From a virus, in IMG/VR virus record IMGVR_UViG_3300032291_000339, positions 1 through 29,086 of that record: a stretch of 29,086 nucleotides of DNA, one strand, 5' to 3'. Below, piece after piece: positions 12,992 through 19,712 of the stretch (position 1 is its first letter; every line of letters starts with the position of its first letter). The notes under the pieces were generated by a model. The model was given only the letters and a program-made list of their open reading frames with translations, was not told where the DNA came from and did not search any database. The translations under genes and the position numbers were made by a program.

Positions 12992-14761
12992 TTACTGGTT
13001 GACGGCCACCAGCATGGGTTTACCCGAGGTAACTGGACGGGCACACATGCCAATTCCCCAGACCATTGTGCGCGCTAACTCAATAGGCCCAGGTGATCGT
13101 TTGCTAGAGAGCACAATTGTGTTGTCGGTGCGAACAGCAACGGCGCGCTGGACATGTTCAGCCAACAGTTTTTCGCCTGTATGCAGTAAGCGTGCTTCGG
13201 CGATCATGTTCTTGGCGAGCGGTGTAAACCGTCCAAGTTCTGCATAACCAACGACGACTCGGCGGCGCTCAATGTTTGGTGGGCATGTTGCGTCCACGGT
13301 TGGCGACAAGGCAAACCTGATCGTCGGGTCTTTTGCTAGTTCTTGCACGTTGTCCCACAGCTCTGTGATTGACTCGGCAATGAATGCCACGGTGACAAGC
13401 ACCCGACCGTCTGACAGGTTGACGCATCTGGTCGCGCTGTATCGGGAGTCGTCCAGCGAAGATTCGATTGCCACAACGCCACCGCTAGGGATGTCCCCTG
13501 TGTATTCCAAGGAGGGCCAGCGCCCTGGCTCAATCCATCCGCGCACAACACTCACCCAAAGGTTTAAGGATGCGCGCAAGAACGATGCCCGATCAGGGTT
13601 AGTGGATTCTTGCCTAATTGTGTCCATGTCCAACGTGTGGCCGAGCGCAGGATTACCCCACGCCCAGGATGCAGGATGCAACGGGTCAAGGCTTGGGTCA
13701 GGTGACCATTCCGCCATGTACATCGTTGACGGTGTTCCCTTGTCAATCGCTCGAATGCCCGCTTCTCTCCAGCGCGCGAACAACACGGATTCCTCGGTGC
13801 CAGCTGTGCTGAAGAAACAAGCCAAAGGATTTTTGCGTGCGCGCTGTGCCGGCAACAGACCGCCTTCAACCGAGTCAGGGTTGACGTCAAACAACTCGTC
13901 CACGATCACCAAGTCAATGCTCATACCGTGACCTTGGTTTGGCTTCAATGCTTTGACCCACCACTTGCTGCCGTCTGGCATGGTGGCCTGATAACGGCCG
14001 TACGACTTGACAATCTTGGCACCGTAATACTCCTCAAGAATTGGAGCAAGATCATCAAACAACAAACACGCAAGATCGAGTCTGTGCGCGCCCGAAACAA
14101 CAGTTTGTTTACCGCCACGTATCTTGGGCATCTCTACAAGCCAAAACAAGATTAGCGCCTGGATGATTGTGGTCTTGCCATTTTGACGTGCAACCGAAAC
14201 AAGGCTCGAGCGATGCACAAACTTCTGATCGGCGTCCACGGCCAGCATTCCCTCAAGAGCATGTAGTTGCCAAGGCATCAAATCAATCTGCAGCACCTGT
14301 TTTGCCATGTCCCCCACAAGTCCAGCTAGTGACCCGGCATGGTCTGGCATCATCGTTTCCAGTCTTGGCCGATCGTGGCCAGTTGGCGCTGGTTCAGGCT
14401 GGTTCGGGCTGGTTGCGACAAAAACATGGATGGGGCTCGGGGTCGTGTCTTGCCCTCCCAAAAAACGAACATTTGTTCGCTCGTCGTTTGTTTCGCTTCG
14501 GTTGAGTATTTCGTTTCGTGTTTGTATTCGCTGGGCGTCGCGTTTATTTTTGAACGTTGCTCCGCGTGAACTATTACAAGGCTTACAACTTGGGATCATA
14601 TTGTCGAGTGTTGAATCTCCGCCGGCCGCGATCTCTAATAAATGATCGGCGGTTGTTGCCGGTCGTTTCCTGCACCAATGGCAGATAGGACCATCGCGAA
14701 GGATTAGTTCTCGGTTCCGTTTGTATGTTGTTGAGTCGTATTCGCTGGGCTTGCGTGTCAT
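12992..14761 (-). CDS. HNH endonuclease-large terminase fusion
   Basis: This 589-aa protein combines two normally separate packaging proteins. Residues 1-75 are an HNH domain (C27/C30, D39-H40, N54, C59/C62). Residues 76-130 are a low-complexity linker. Residues 145-589 are a large terminase: Walker A-like VSVARQNGKTT (191-198), Walker B VIVDEL (D288-E289), then a RNase H-like nuclease half with VVAIESSLDDSRY and PTVDATCPP. It would pump and cut concatemeric DNA, with the HNH part aiding cleavage. The frame is continuous, and the terminase part aligns throughout with the terminase at 27636-29086. Its ATG overlaps the stop of a short leader-like frame. Confidence 0.9.
   Translation of the reverse strand: MTRKPSEYDSTTYKRNRELILRDGPICHWCRKRPATTADHLLEIAAGGDSTLDNMIPSCKPCNSSRGATFKNKRDAQRIQTRNEILNRSETNDERTNVRFLGGQDTTPSPIHVFVATSPNQPEPAPTGHDRPRLETMMPDHAGSLAGLVGDMAKQVLQIDLMPWQLHALEGMLAVDADQKFVHRSSLVSVARQNGKTTIIQALILFWLVEMPKIRGGKQTVVSGAHRLDLACLLFDDLAPILEEYYGAKIVKSYGRYQATMPDGSKWWVKALKPNQGHGMSIDLVIVDELFDVNPDSVEGGLLPAQRARKNPLACFFSTAGTEESVLFARWREAGIRAIDKGTPSTMYMAEWSPDPSLDPLHPASWAWGNPALGHTLDMDTIRQESTNPDRASFLRASLNLWVSVVRGWIEPGRWPSLEYTGDIPSGGVVAIESSLDDSRYSATRCVNLSDGRVLVTVAFIAESITELWDNVQELAKDPTIRFALSPTVDATCPPNIERRRVVVGYAELGRFTPLAKNMIAEARLLHTGEKLLAEHVQRAVAVRTDNTIVLSSKRSPGPIELARTMVWGIGMCARPVTSGKPMLVAVNQ
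14466..14479. promoter_or_regulatory. LexA/SOS-box-like palindrome inside the HNH-terminase linker
   Basis: CGAACATTTGTTCG matches the CGAAC-N4-GTTCG core of Gram-positive (including actinobacterial) LexA operators. It lies within the coding sequence for the linker between the HNH and terminase domains, in a stretch absent from the visible unit A sequence. There is no adjacent promoter that I can recognise, so it may be chance. Confidence 0.3.
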
Positions 14762-14835
14762 ACTCCCGCGCCTTCGGCTTGGGCTACCGCGGCGCTTGCG
14801 CGCCTTGCTCTCGTTGTTTGTTTGTTGTTTGTCAT
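14758..14835 (-). CDS. short leader-like ORF overlapping the HNH-terminase start
   Basis: A 25-codon frame beginning MTNNKQTT and ending AEGAGV has a TGA that overlaps the ATG of the HNH-terminase gene (ATGA). The same frame is open upstream to an ATG at 14946, giving up to 62 codons. It shares its MTN start, an Ala-rich AAVAQA segment, the overlap and an internal GGCGC-GCAA-GCGCC hairpin with the 282-347 frame. The final codons include GGGAG, which would serve as Shine-Dalgarno for the downstream gene. This suggests coupling between ribosome passage, hairpin opening and terminase translation. Real translation is unproven. Confidence 0.4.
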   Translation of the reverse strand: MTNNKQTTRARRASAAVAQAEGAGV

Positions 14836-14914
14836 GTCGGGCTCGACTCTCGCGTGTTGTTTGTTATCTATGTTTAGTTTAGTTGTGTAATGAAATGATG
14901 TTAATGAGCCTCCC

Positions 14915-15094
14915 ACCGTATAGCCCTTTACGGTTCCCAATTTCATTAACTATCGCTCGATTATGTTTACGAGCCGCCTCGACGCTTTGCCCGAACCATT
15001 TCGTCAAGCATGATTCGGAGCGCGCCGATCTACCCTCGTTACCGAGTGTCACCAACTCCCGAGCGAATGGGTTAGGTCGTGCTACTAGCCGATT
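14915..15094 (-). ncRNA. candidate structured RNA or packaging element upstream of HNH-terminase (copy 2)
   Basis: This is the second copy of the element at 434-606. Hairpin 1 spans 15077-15051 (CCC/GGG inner stem plus AA/TT and ACC/GGT helices). Hairpin 2 spans 15046-15035 (CTCG-GTAA-CGAG, a GNRA-type loop). Hairpin 3 spans 15019-14990 (TCCGAATC paired over eight positions to GGTTCGGG). Hairpin 4 spans 14934-14915 (ACCGTA, AAGGGCTA loop, TACGGT). Most differences from the other copy keep pairing or change only loops, and substitutions show no codon periodicity. It lies about 150 nt upstream of the HNH-terminase start. A structured leader RNA, a small trans-acting RNA or a cos/pac site are all possible. 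Confidence 0.6.
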
Positions 15095-15103
15095 TTAAAA
15101 CGT

Positions 15104-15439
15104 TTAAAAGTTTGAAAGAGTGTAAAGAATATATTCCATATCGGAAGGCTTCCAGACGCTATTGAAAGTCGCGCTTACGTCAAACGCCATTAACCATCGC
15201 TTTTGAAGCGGAGATAGTTTTCCCTTCTCGGCTTTTAATTCCACCGCAAGGATTTTTCCGCTTACTGGGTGAACCATAAGCAAGTCGGGAAAGCCTGCGT
15301 CGCCTTGAATATGGGTCGCCCATTTACCGCGGCTATTTTGTGCCGGCAAGTCGTGATGAATTAACCAGCCGTAACGCTTCGCTATCGAGATAACGACGTT
15401 TTTGAATTCGGCTTCGGTCATTTCGGAATGAAGTTTCAT
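15104..15439 (-). CDS. VRR-NUC domain nuclease
   Basis: The 111-aa unit A copy of the 608-952 gene is well conserved through YGWL(I/V)HHDLPAQNSRG. The active-site residues are D52 in GDAGFPDLLM and E67/K69 in AVELKAEKGKLSP, with a C-terminal VWKPSDMEYILYTLSN. It is a small structure-specific PD-(D/E)xK nuclease, probably for branched phage DNA. The ATG overlaps the TAA of the small coiled-coil-slot gene (TAATG). The gene is followed directly by the structured intergenic element. Confidence 0.85.
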   Translation of the reverse strand: MKLHSEMTEAEFKNVVISIAKRYGWLIHHDLPAQNSRGKWATHIQGDAGFPDLLMVHPVSGKILAVELKAEKGKLSPLQKRWLMAFDVSATFNSVWKPSDMEYILYTLSNF

Positions 15440-15582
15440 TAAAGCGATTCGGTCCAGATTTTATCTGATAGGTGATTTATAGCCCATCGGATCTTTTGTT
15501 TCGTTTCCGTTTGTTCCTCGCGCAATTCAACATAAACGGCCTGTAACCGTTCCACCGCGCTAATCATTTCCAACATTGTCAT
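15439..15582 (-). CDS. small helical protein (47 aa)
   Basis: This 47-aa protein begins MTMLEMISAVERLQAVYVEL and ends KIWTESL. It is short but framed exactly: its ATG overlaps the upstream TGA (ATGA) and its TAA overlaps the VRR-NUC ATG (TAATG). The composition is Glu/Gln/Lys-rich and helical, like the 70-aa coiled-coil protein in the same slot of unit B. The function is unknown. Confidence 0.7.
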   Translation of the reverse strand: MTMLEMISAVERLQAVYVELREEQTETKQKIRWAINHLSDKIWTESL

Positions 15583-16148
15583 TTCAGGGCCTCAATTACC
15601 ATGCTCGCTTCGTGGGACTTTAATAGTTCTAAAACCGCGTCGTCGCGGTTGACGGTTCGCTGTATAAATTCCAAAAGCCGAAGGTCGTCCATGCCGGCGT
15701 CCTTGGCGAGTTTTGAAATGTAGCCCGTTTGTTTCGGGGTAGCAAATGCGCCTCTTGGGGTATGGGCTGGAGTGTCACCAGACGCGCTAGGACGCTCGGA
15801 GAAGGTCGTTTGGCGTGTTTGTGGGCCTCTAGACACTTTCTCCATTTCCTCTCGGGAAGGCCGTTCCCCTTGGGAGGCGATAGGCGAGTTTTGAATCATT
15901 CTCCCGATCGCCGAAGTTTCCCCGTTTTCGACGTGGCTCGTTTTATTGACTGGCGACGATCCTCGGATTTCCTCGGCGTATCCGGTCGCGATAAGTTTTC
16001 CGTCGTTGTTGTATCCCTCGACGCGAAAGAGAACAAGGTCCCCGTCGTAATAGTGAATAGACGTCAAAATCTGTCCGTCTGGATATGCGGCCCACCATCG
16101 AACTAATCGTTCGGCTACCGTTTCGTAATTGTTGAGATCAAATCCCAT
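15579..16148 (-). CDS. probable phage ssDNA-annealing/recombination protein
   Basis: The 189-aa homologue of 1151-1696 has the same N-terminal domain (NNYETVAERLVRWWAAYPDG, then HVENGETSAIGRMI), a Pro/Ser/Thr-rich linker and the same C-terminal domain (ATPKQTGYISKLAKDAGMDD). It starts at MGFDLNN with GAAAGG upstream. A 40-base gap separates it from the winged-helix gene. Role as for the unit B copy: probable single-strand DNA binding or annealing, based on recollection of actinophage families. Confidence 0.65.
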   Translation of the reverse strand: MGFDLNNYETVAERLVRWWAAYPDGQILTSIHYYDGDLVLFRVEGYNNDGKLIATGYAEEIRGSSPVNKTSHVENGETSAIGRMIQNSPIASQGERPSREEMEKVSRGPQTRQTTFSERPSASGDTPAHTPRGAFATPKQTGYISKLAKDAGMDDLRLLEFIQRTVNRDDAVLELLKSHEASMVIEALK

Positions 16149-16188
16149 GTTTTGCCTTTCGTCGTTTTGTAATCGGATTTTGGTTTAG

Positions 16189-16509
16189 TTAAACAAGACG
16201 CCAGACGCGGATCGGCGAACAATGTCTCCGCCGGCTGGGCGCATACTCTCCCGTAAATATTATTTTGTTTTCTTTGGCAAGTTTTGACATGATCGGACCT
16301 AAAGCCCTTGGATCGTGGGCTTTGGTTGAACGATGAGATTCCAGCCACTCAAATACTTCGTCACTTGTAAACGTAAACCGCATTCGGCCTACGGTAAGGA
16401 CCGCGTTTCGGGCGTCTATCCGAAATGCCTCGCGAGTGTTTTCGTCGATCTTTCCCATCGCTTCGTCGCGTTCGCGGATCGCGTCAAAGATCGTCATTTG
16501 CTCGCTCAT
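16189..16509 (-). CDS. winged-helix-like protein
   Basis: This 106-aa protein has an N-terminal helical stretch (MTIFDAIRERDEAMGKIDE) and a winged-helix-like region (FTFTSDEVFEWLE, then LGPIMSKLAKENKIIFTGEY) ending RVWRLV. It occupies the slot of the unit B zinc-ribbon/winged-helix protein but lacks the cysteines. The start overlaps the preceding stop (ATGA). A DNA-binding regulator or DnaD-like accessory role is possible but unproven. Confidence 0.6.
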   Translation of the reverse strand: MSEQMTIFDAIRERDEAMGKIDENTREAFRIDARNAVLTVGRMRFTFTSDEVFEWLESHRSTKAHDPRALGPIMSKLAKENKIIFTGEYAPSRRRHCSPIRVWRLV

Positions 16510-16748
16510 GAATGAGCCCCTAACGCTTTGATCGCTTTATCGAGGATCGTTACTTCCCAGACCGGAACGGGATCGCGGAGAATAAAATCCGTTTGAAGCC
16601 GCTTTAGGTCGCGGATCAATGAAGCGTGAGGGTTTTTTGAAATGGAAAGTATTTCGTCCATTAAGCCCATGATCGCTTTTTGATGGAGCAACATGGCGCG
16701 AGTGTCCTCGGTTAGTTCGCCTTGATTAAATGCTACGCCTTCGCTCAT
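16506..16748 (-). CDS. conserved small phage protein
   Basis: The 80-aa unit A copy of 2116-2379 starts MSEGVAFNQGEL and contains AIMGLMDEILSISKNPHAS and a C-terminal DKAIKALGAHS. The start at 16748 is preferred to 16760 because it aligns with unit B and overlaps the lysozyme stop (ATGA). It is one of the better conserved proteins between units, so it has a maintained function that I cannot name. Confidence 0.7.
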   Translation of the reverse strand: MSEGVAFNQGELTEDTRAMLLHQKAIMGLMDEILSISKNPHASLIRDLKRLQTDFILRDPVPVWEVTILDKAIKALGAHS

Positions 16749-17236
16749 TTTGTCCTCCATGGTCCCCAGCCGAAGCCGTAACGCTCGACTCCGTAGTTAT
16801 AAATTTCTAATCCGGCGCGAAGGTTAATCTCTGCCTGTAACAAGTCTTTCGGGCGCTCAATAATTCCGCGCTCGATAAGCCATTTGTTCCAAAAGCCGTT
16901 TATCTGTAATAAACCGCGCGATCCACCGTTCGGATCTTTCTTGTTAAAAGCATTCGGAATGCAATTAGGGCCAGACTCTCGCGCCATGACTGATTCTAGA
17001 ACCGTTCTTTGATCTCTGGGCCAGCCTAAGTTCACGGCAAGCGCGGAGAATTGTTCACAAGCGGGACTATAAGGATCAATCCAAATAGTAGAACTTGTTG
17101 TCGTTGTCGGCTCGATCAAATATGGAGCGAGCGCGATAGTCGTTTGTGTAATTTGTGGAACGTTTGTTTCAGGCATAACGGATACACCGAAAAGCGCAAG
17201 AACGAAAGTTCCGATTAGTAGGAATGGGTTAGTCAT
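16745..17236 (-). CDS. exported lysozyme/SLT-like muralytic enzyme
   Basis: This 163-aa homologue of 2376-2885 starts at 17236 after GGAG. A hydrophobic signal peptide (LLIGTFVLALFGVSV) is followed by a Thr/Ser linker (PTTTTSSTIW). The catalytic-domain motifs are ARESGPNCIPNAFN with the probable catalytic Glu, GGSRGLLQIN and GLEIYNYGVERYGFGWGPW. The Cys near YSPACEQF and NC are shared with unit B, suggesting a disulphide in the exported domain. It probably attacks the wall from outside the membrane. Confidence 0.8.
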   Translation of the reverse strand: MTNPFLLIGTFVLALFGVSVMPETNVPQITQTTIALAPYLIEPTTTTSSTIWIDPYSPACEQFSALAVNLGWPRDQRTVLESVMARESGPNCIPNAFNKKDPNGGSRGLLQINGFWNKWLIERGIIERPKDLLQAEINLRAGLEIYNYGVERYGFGWGPWRTK

Positions 17237-17409
17237 TTTTTCTCCAATGGATAAGGGACTCCCCACGATGAGGAAGCCGTTCTAAATGCGATTTGTCCCA
17301 TGAGGTAATCGCCCGAGTCGGAGTCGGTAAATATTTGAACCAAAATTTCCTGTCCGTTGTCCATCGTTCCGACATATACGGAGTAATTAACAATTTGAGG
17401 TCCGGTCAT
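17233..17409 (-). CDS. small conserved protein between the lysis genes
   Basis: The 58-aa copy of 2882-3058 has the core MDNGQEILVQIFTDSDSG and GQIAFR, and ends SSWGVPYPLEKK. An upstream ATG at 17448 exists, but alignment with unit B and start spacing favour 17409 (MTGPQIVNYS). The stop overlaps the ATG of the exported lysozyme gene. The function is unknown. Confidence 0.75.
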   Translation of the reverse strand: MTGPQIVNYSVYVGTMDNGQEILVQIFTDSDSGDYLMGQIAFRTASSSWGVPYPLEKK

Positions 17410-17455
17410 ATCTAAAAGCCCTTCGTCGGTAATTCCGACCTTAGTCAAGGCGTGT

Positions 17456-17983
17456 TTAGTTTTGGGGGATTTCTCCGAAAACCTTTAAAAATGCGGCTTT
17501 AACCCAGATAACCGAGTCGGCCGCTTGCGGAGTGATCTCAACGTGGAACCAGTCTCCCGAAGGCGCTCCCGTGATCGTGTGTTTCGTGTATTTCTCCCAC
17601 GTCTGGCGATCACACCTCCAGCCCGCGCCGTGAGGTTTTGGGAAATAGTCGAGGACGGCTTGAACGCCGAGTTCGTTCGCGTGTTCTAAAACTTTATTAA
17701 TAAACGCGAGCGCGTCCTTGCGATTACCTTTTAAGTTCTTTTCAGTCTTGCGATATGAAAGATCGACCGCGCGGCCTGTTGCGTGAACGGATAACGATCC
17801 CGGCTTTCCCTTCATGTCACGTTGGCCATATGAGCCATTATTAAAAAGCGCGCCGTTCGAATGAGCGATCGCGAGTTTGATCCATGCGTCCATTCCCGCG
17901 CGCGGTTTAGGTGAAGCCCCGTCGGCGTTACCGATATAGTCCCGAGCGTTCGGAACGCCTTGTTTAGCCTTGGCTATTGTCAC
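17456..17983 (-). CDS. endolysin, M15-type peptidase
   Basis: The 175-aa homologue of 3099-3623 starts with GTG inside the end of the holin-like gene. Zn-ligand motifs are SVHATGRAVDL and GDWFHVEI, with RGKPGSL- and RCDRQTW-type flanks conserved. There is no signal peptide, so export would depend on the holin. It cleaves peptide cross-links in peptidoglycan by family inference. The start lacks a good Shine-Dalgarno, so coupling to the holin gene is likely. Confidence 0.85.
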   Translation of the reverse strand: MTIAKAKQGVPNARDYIGNADGASPKPRAGMDAWIKLAIAHSNGALFNNGSYGQRDMKGKPGSLSVHATGRAVDLSYRKTEKNLKGNRKDALAFINKVLEHANELGVQAVLDYFPKPHGAGWRCDRQTWEKYTKHTITGAPSGDWFHVEITPQAADSVIWVKAAFLKVFGEIPQN

Positions 17984-18158
17984 GGCCGAACGAAGGGTCT
18001 TTTGGGTTTAACCAGCGCAAAAGCGGAGGAATGATTGCGGCGACGCCGGCATTAACTAACACTTTTGGGTCGGTTATTCCCGACATATAAAGCGCGGCTA
18101 CGGCTCCAACGAAAGATCGCAAATAGGACGCGATCATCGCTTTGTCTTTTGGTTTCAT
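17964..18158 (-). CDS. putative holin
   Basis: This 64-aa protein begins MKPKDKAMIASYLRS, with two hydrophobic segments (FVGAVAALYM and VNAGVAAIIPPLL) around GITDPK, and ends RWLNPKDPSFGR. It is homologous to the 3604-3801 protein. It lies between a small membrane protein and the endolysin, overlapping both. It has size, topology and context typical of a small phage holin; there is no direct family signature. Confidence 0.7.
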   Translation of the reverse strand: MKPKDKAMIASYLRSFVGAVAALYMSGITDPKVLVNAGVAAIIPPLLRWLNPKDPSFGRDNSQG

Positions 18159-18319
18159 TTGTGGTCCTCCAAGTGTCCGTCGATTTTTGTTTCGATTCGG
18201 TTTAGTGAGTCTCTGACGATCCCATGATCGGTTCGGTTTTCTTTAATGATTTTATTGAGCAATATCCCGACCAGACCGAAGCCGCCACCGATAAGAGAAA
18301 CCAAAACGCCAGAATCCAA
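18155..18319 (-). CDS. small membrane-anchored protein (TTG start)
   Basis: This 54-aa protein has one glycine-rich hydrophobic segment (VLVSLIGGGFGLVGILLNKI) followed by a charged helix (RDSLNRIETKIDGHLEDHK). The frame fits between the stop of the 77-aa gene and the ATG of the holin, which its TGA overlaps. The only reasonable start is a TTG at 18319 after GAAAAG. Such membrane-plus-coiled-coil proteins next to holins are common in phage lysis cassettes. It has no homologue in unit B. Confidence 0.6.
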   Translation of the reverse strand: MDSGVLVSLIGGGFGLVGILLNKIIKENRTDHGIVRDSLNRIETKIDGHLEDHK

Positions 18320-18323
18320 GACA

Positions 18324-18557
18324 TTACTTTTCTAAAAATGGCGGCGGATCATATGGTGGAGGCGTAAAATCTTGTGTTTTTGCGTCGTAAATATATCCTT
18401 CGCCTGCGTAGGTTTTATTTGGGTTATTAAAAAAAGTTTCAACCCATACACCTAAATATCGTTCTGGATTTTCGTCTATAAATTCTTGAGTTACAACGTG
18501 GACCTGTAAACAAATATTTTTTTCGTCTATTTGTGCAAAATAAGTTAATTCGCTCAT
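18324..18557 (-). CDS. fibre-associated conserved phage protein
   Basis: This 77-aa protein contains YFAQIDEKNICLQVHVVTQE, NPERYLGVWVETF and NPNKTYAGEGYIYD, ending in a Pro-rich tail. I recall this pattern from many environmental and cyanophage genomes, next to fibre genes, without an assigned function. The start overlaps the fibre gene stop (ATGA). It replaces the unrelated 107-aa protein of unit B. Confidence 0.6.
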   Translation of the reverse strand: MSELTYFAQIDEKNICLQVHVVTQEFIDENPERYLGVWVETFFNNPNKTYAGEGYIYDAKTQDFTPPPYDPPPFLEK

Positions 18558-19708
18558 GACTTAAATCTTACGTATACGACGCCTGCCGCGCCCGAACCGC
18601 CTGCAAATGACGCACCGTAAGTACCGCCACCGCCTGCACCGTAATTGACACCGTTGTTTCCTGTGCCTGTTGATTTTCCTGCAACACCACCGTTTCCAGC
18701 CGTGCCGCCCGTAACTGAACCACCACCGCCACCGCCTGCGCCCGCGTAATAAGTTGCGCCAGTAATAAACGAACTGATGTCTAAACCGTTACCGCCCGTA
18801 CCGCCAGTAGTTCCCGAACCAGTACCACCAACACCACCAGCACCACCACCACCGCCTGCTGCTGCGGTTGGCCCTGTACCGCCATTATTTCCGCCCGTAG
18901 TTACAACGGCTTTACCACTTATTTGATCGGCAGTTGCACCACCACCACACCCGCCGTCCGAGGGATTACCGACATAACGGGAAGCACCACCGCCACCGCC
19001 TGCAGCATTGATTATTGAACCAATGGCCGAACCTGCACCATTTACTCCATAGCCGCCAATAGTTGCCGCGGCCGCTCCACCTGCTCCAACGTCTACCGCG
19101 TAGGTTCCTGCTGGAATAAAAACCGTAGTCGCGCTAGTGATACCTAAAACTTGTCCGCCGCCGCCGCCGCCCGTTGCGGTAGTGGTATCTGTTCGCCCTG
19201 ATCCTGCGCCGCCGCCTACAAGGCAGACGTCGAATAAACCCGCTTTAGAAACTACAAGGTTTGCGTCCGTGGTAAATGCTTGAAGCGTGTAATTTACGCC
19301 GCCGACTGTGATTGACGAACTGGTTCCGCCTGTCGCGGTTCCGTAACTTACGCCACCGTAGGGAAAAAATATTGAGGCTGACGCCGACGTGAAATAAAGA
19401 GTGCCGCCTCCCCACTGCGCCAAAGCCAACGAGCCCGAAGTTGTAACGGTTGCCGTTCCGGCTGTCACGGTACAAGTTCCCGTCCCGATATTGATTATTT
19501 GAAGCGTGTCCGAAGCACTAAAAAGCGCGGTATTAACCGTGATCGTCGTCGCGCTTGCAGAGTTCATTACGACGCGCGTTCCTTTGTCGGCGGCCGTGAG
19601 AACGTAACTAGCGGTTTTGGTTGAAACGGTCCAGTTGTAATCGTTTGCTTGGAGTGTGTCCATTTGCGAAGCGGTCAAAATCTGGTTCGCTACGAAGTCT
19701 TGAATCAT
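18554..19708 (-). CDS. glycine-rich tail fibre / receptor-binding protein
   Basis: This 384-aa protein has residues 1-130 as a beta-rich trunk beginning FVANQILTASQMDTLQAND with TVSTKTASYVLTAADKGTR. From about residue 150 to the end is a glycine-rich domain with repeated runs of four to six Gly (SGRTDTTTATGGGGGG and similar) separated by short polar segments, ending AAGVVYVRFKS. Gly-rich tips of this sort occur in phage adhesins that bind surface receptors. The ATG has AGGATAAAACC upstream. It is over twice the length of the unit B counterpart and shares only the short N-terminal motif. Confidence 0.7.
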   Translation of the reverse strand: MIQDFVANQILTASQMDTLQANDYNWTVSTKTASYVLTAADKGTRVVMNSASATTITVNTALFSASDTLQIINIGTGTCTVTAGTATVTTSGSLALAQWGGGTLYFTSASASIFFPYGGVSYGTATGGTSSSITVGGVNYTLQAFTTDANLVVSKAGLFDVCLVGGGAGSGRTDTTTATGGGGGGQVLGITSATTVFIPAGTYAVDVGAGGAAAATIGGYGVNGAGSAIGSIINAAGGGGGASRYVGNPSDGGCGGGATADQISGKAVVTTGGNNGGTGPTAAAGGGGGAGGVGGTGSGTTGGTGGNGLDISSFITGATYYAGAGGGGGGSVTGGTAGNGGVAGKSTGTGNNGVNYGAGGGGTYGASFAGGSGAAGVVYVRFKS

Positions 19709-19712
19709 GGTT

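Noticed and set aside
13272-13931. A 219-codon plus-strand open frame opposite the HNH-terminase gene
   Set aside because: It lies wholly antisense to a gene with clear motifs, lacks recognisable domains, and its counterpart opposite the unit A terminase is not maintained at that length.
14876-14904. Promoter-like TTAACA, 17-base spacer, TAAACT upstream of HNH-terminase
   Set aside because: The -10 part is poor and is not conserved in the other copy; too weak to list as a promoter.
14908-15094. Minus-strand frame through the intergenic element in unit A (contains TKWFGQSVEAARKHNR), considered as a small terminase gene
   Set aside because: No good start codon, two in-frame stops in the unit B copy, and no codon periodicity in the differences.
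14883-15098. A 71-codon plus-strand frame whose C-terminal peptide resembles part of a plus-strand frame at 257-529
   Set aside because: The similarity comes from the conserved noncoding element. The frame is broken by a stop in the other copy, the starts do not correspond, and substitutions follow hairpin pairing, not codon positions.
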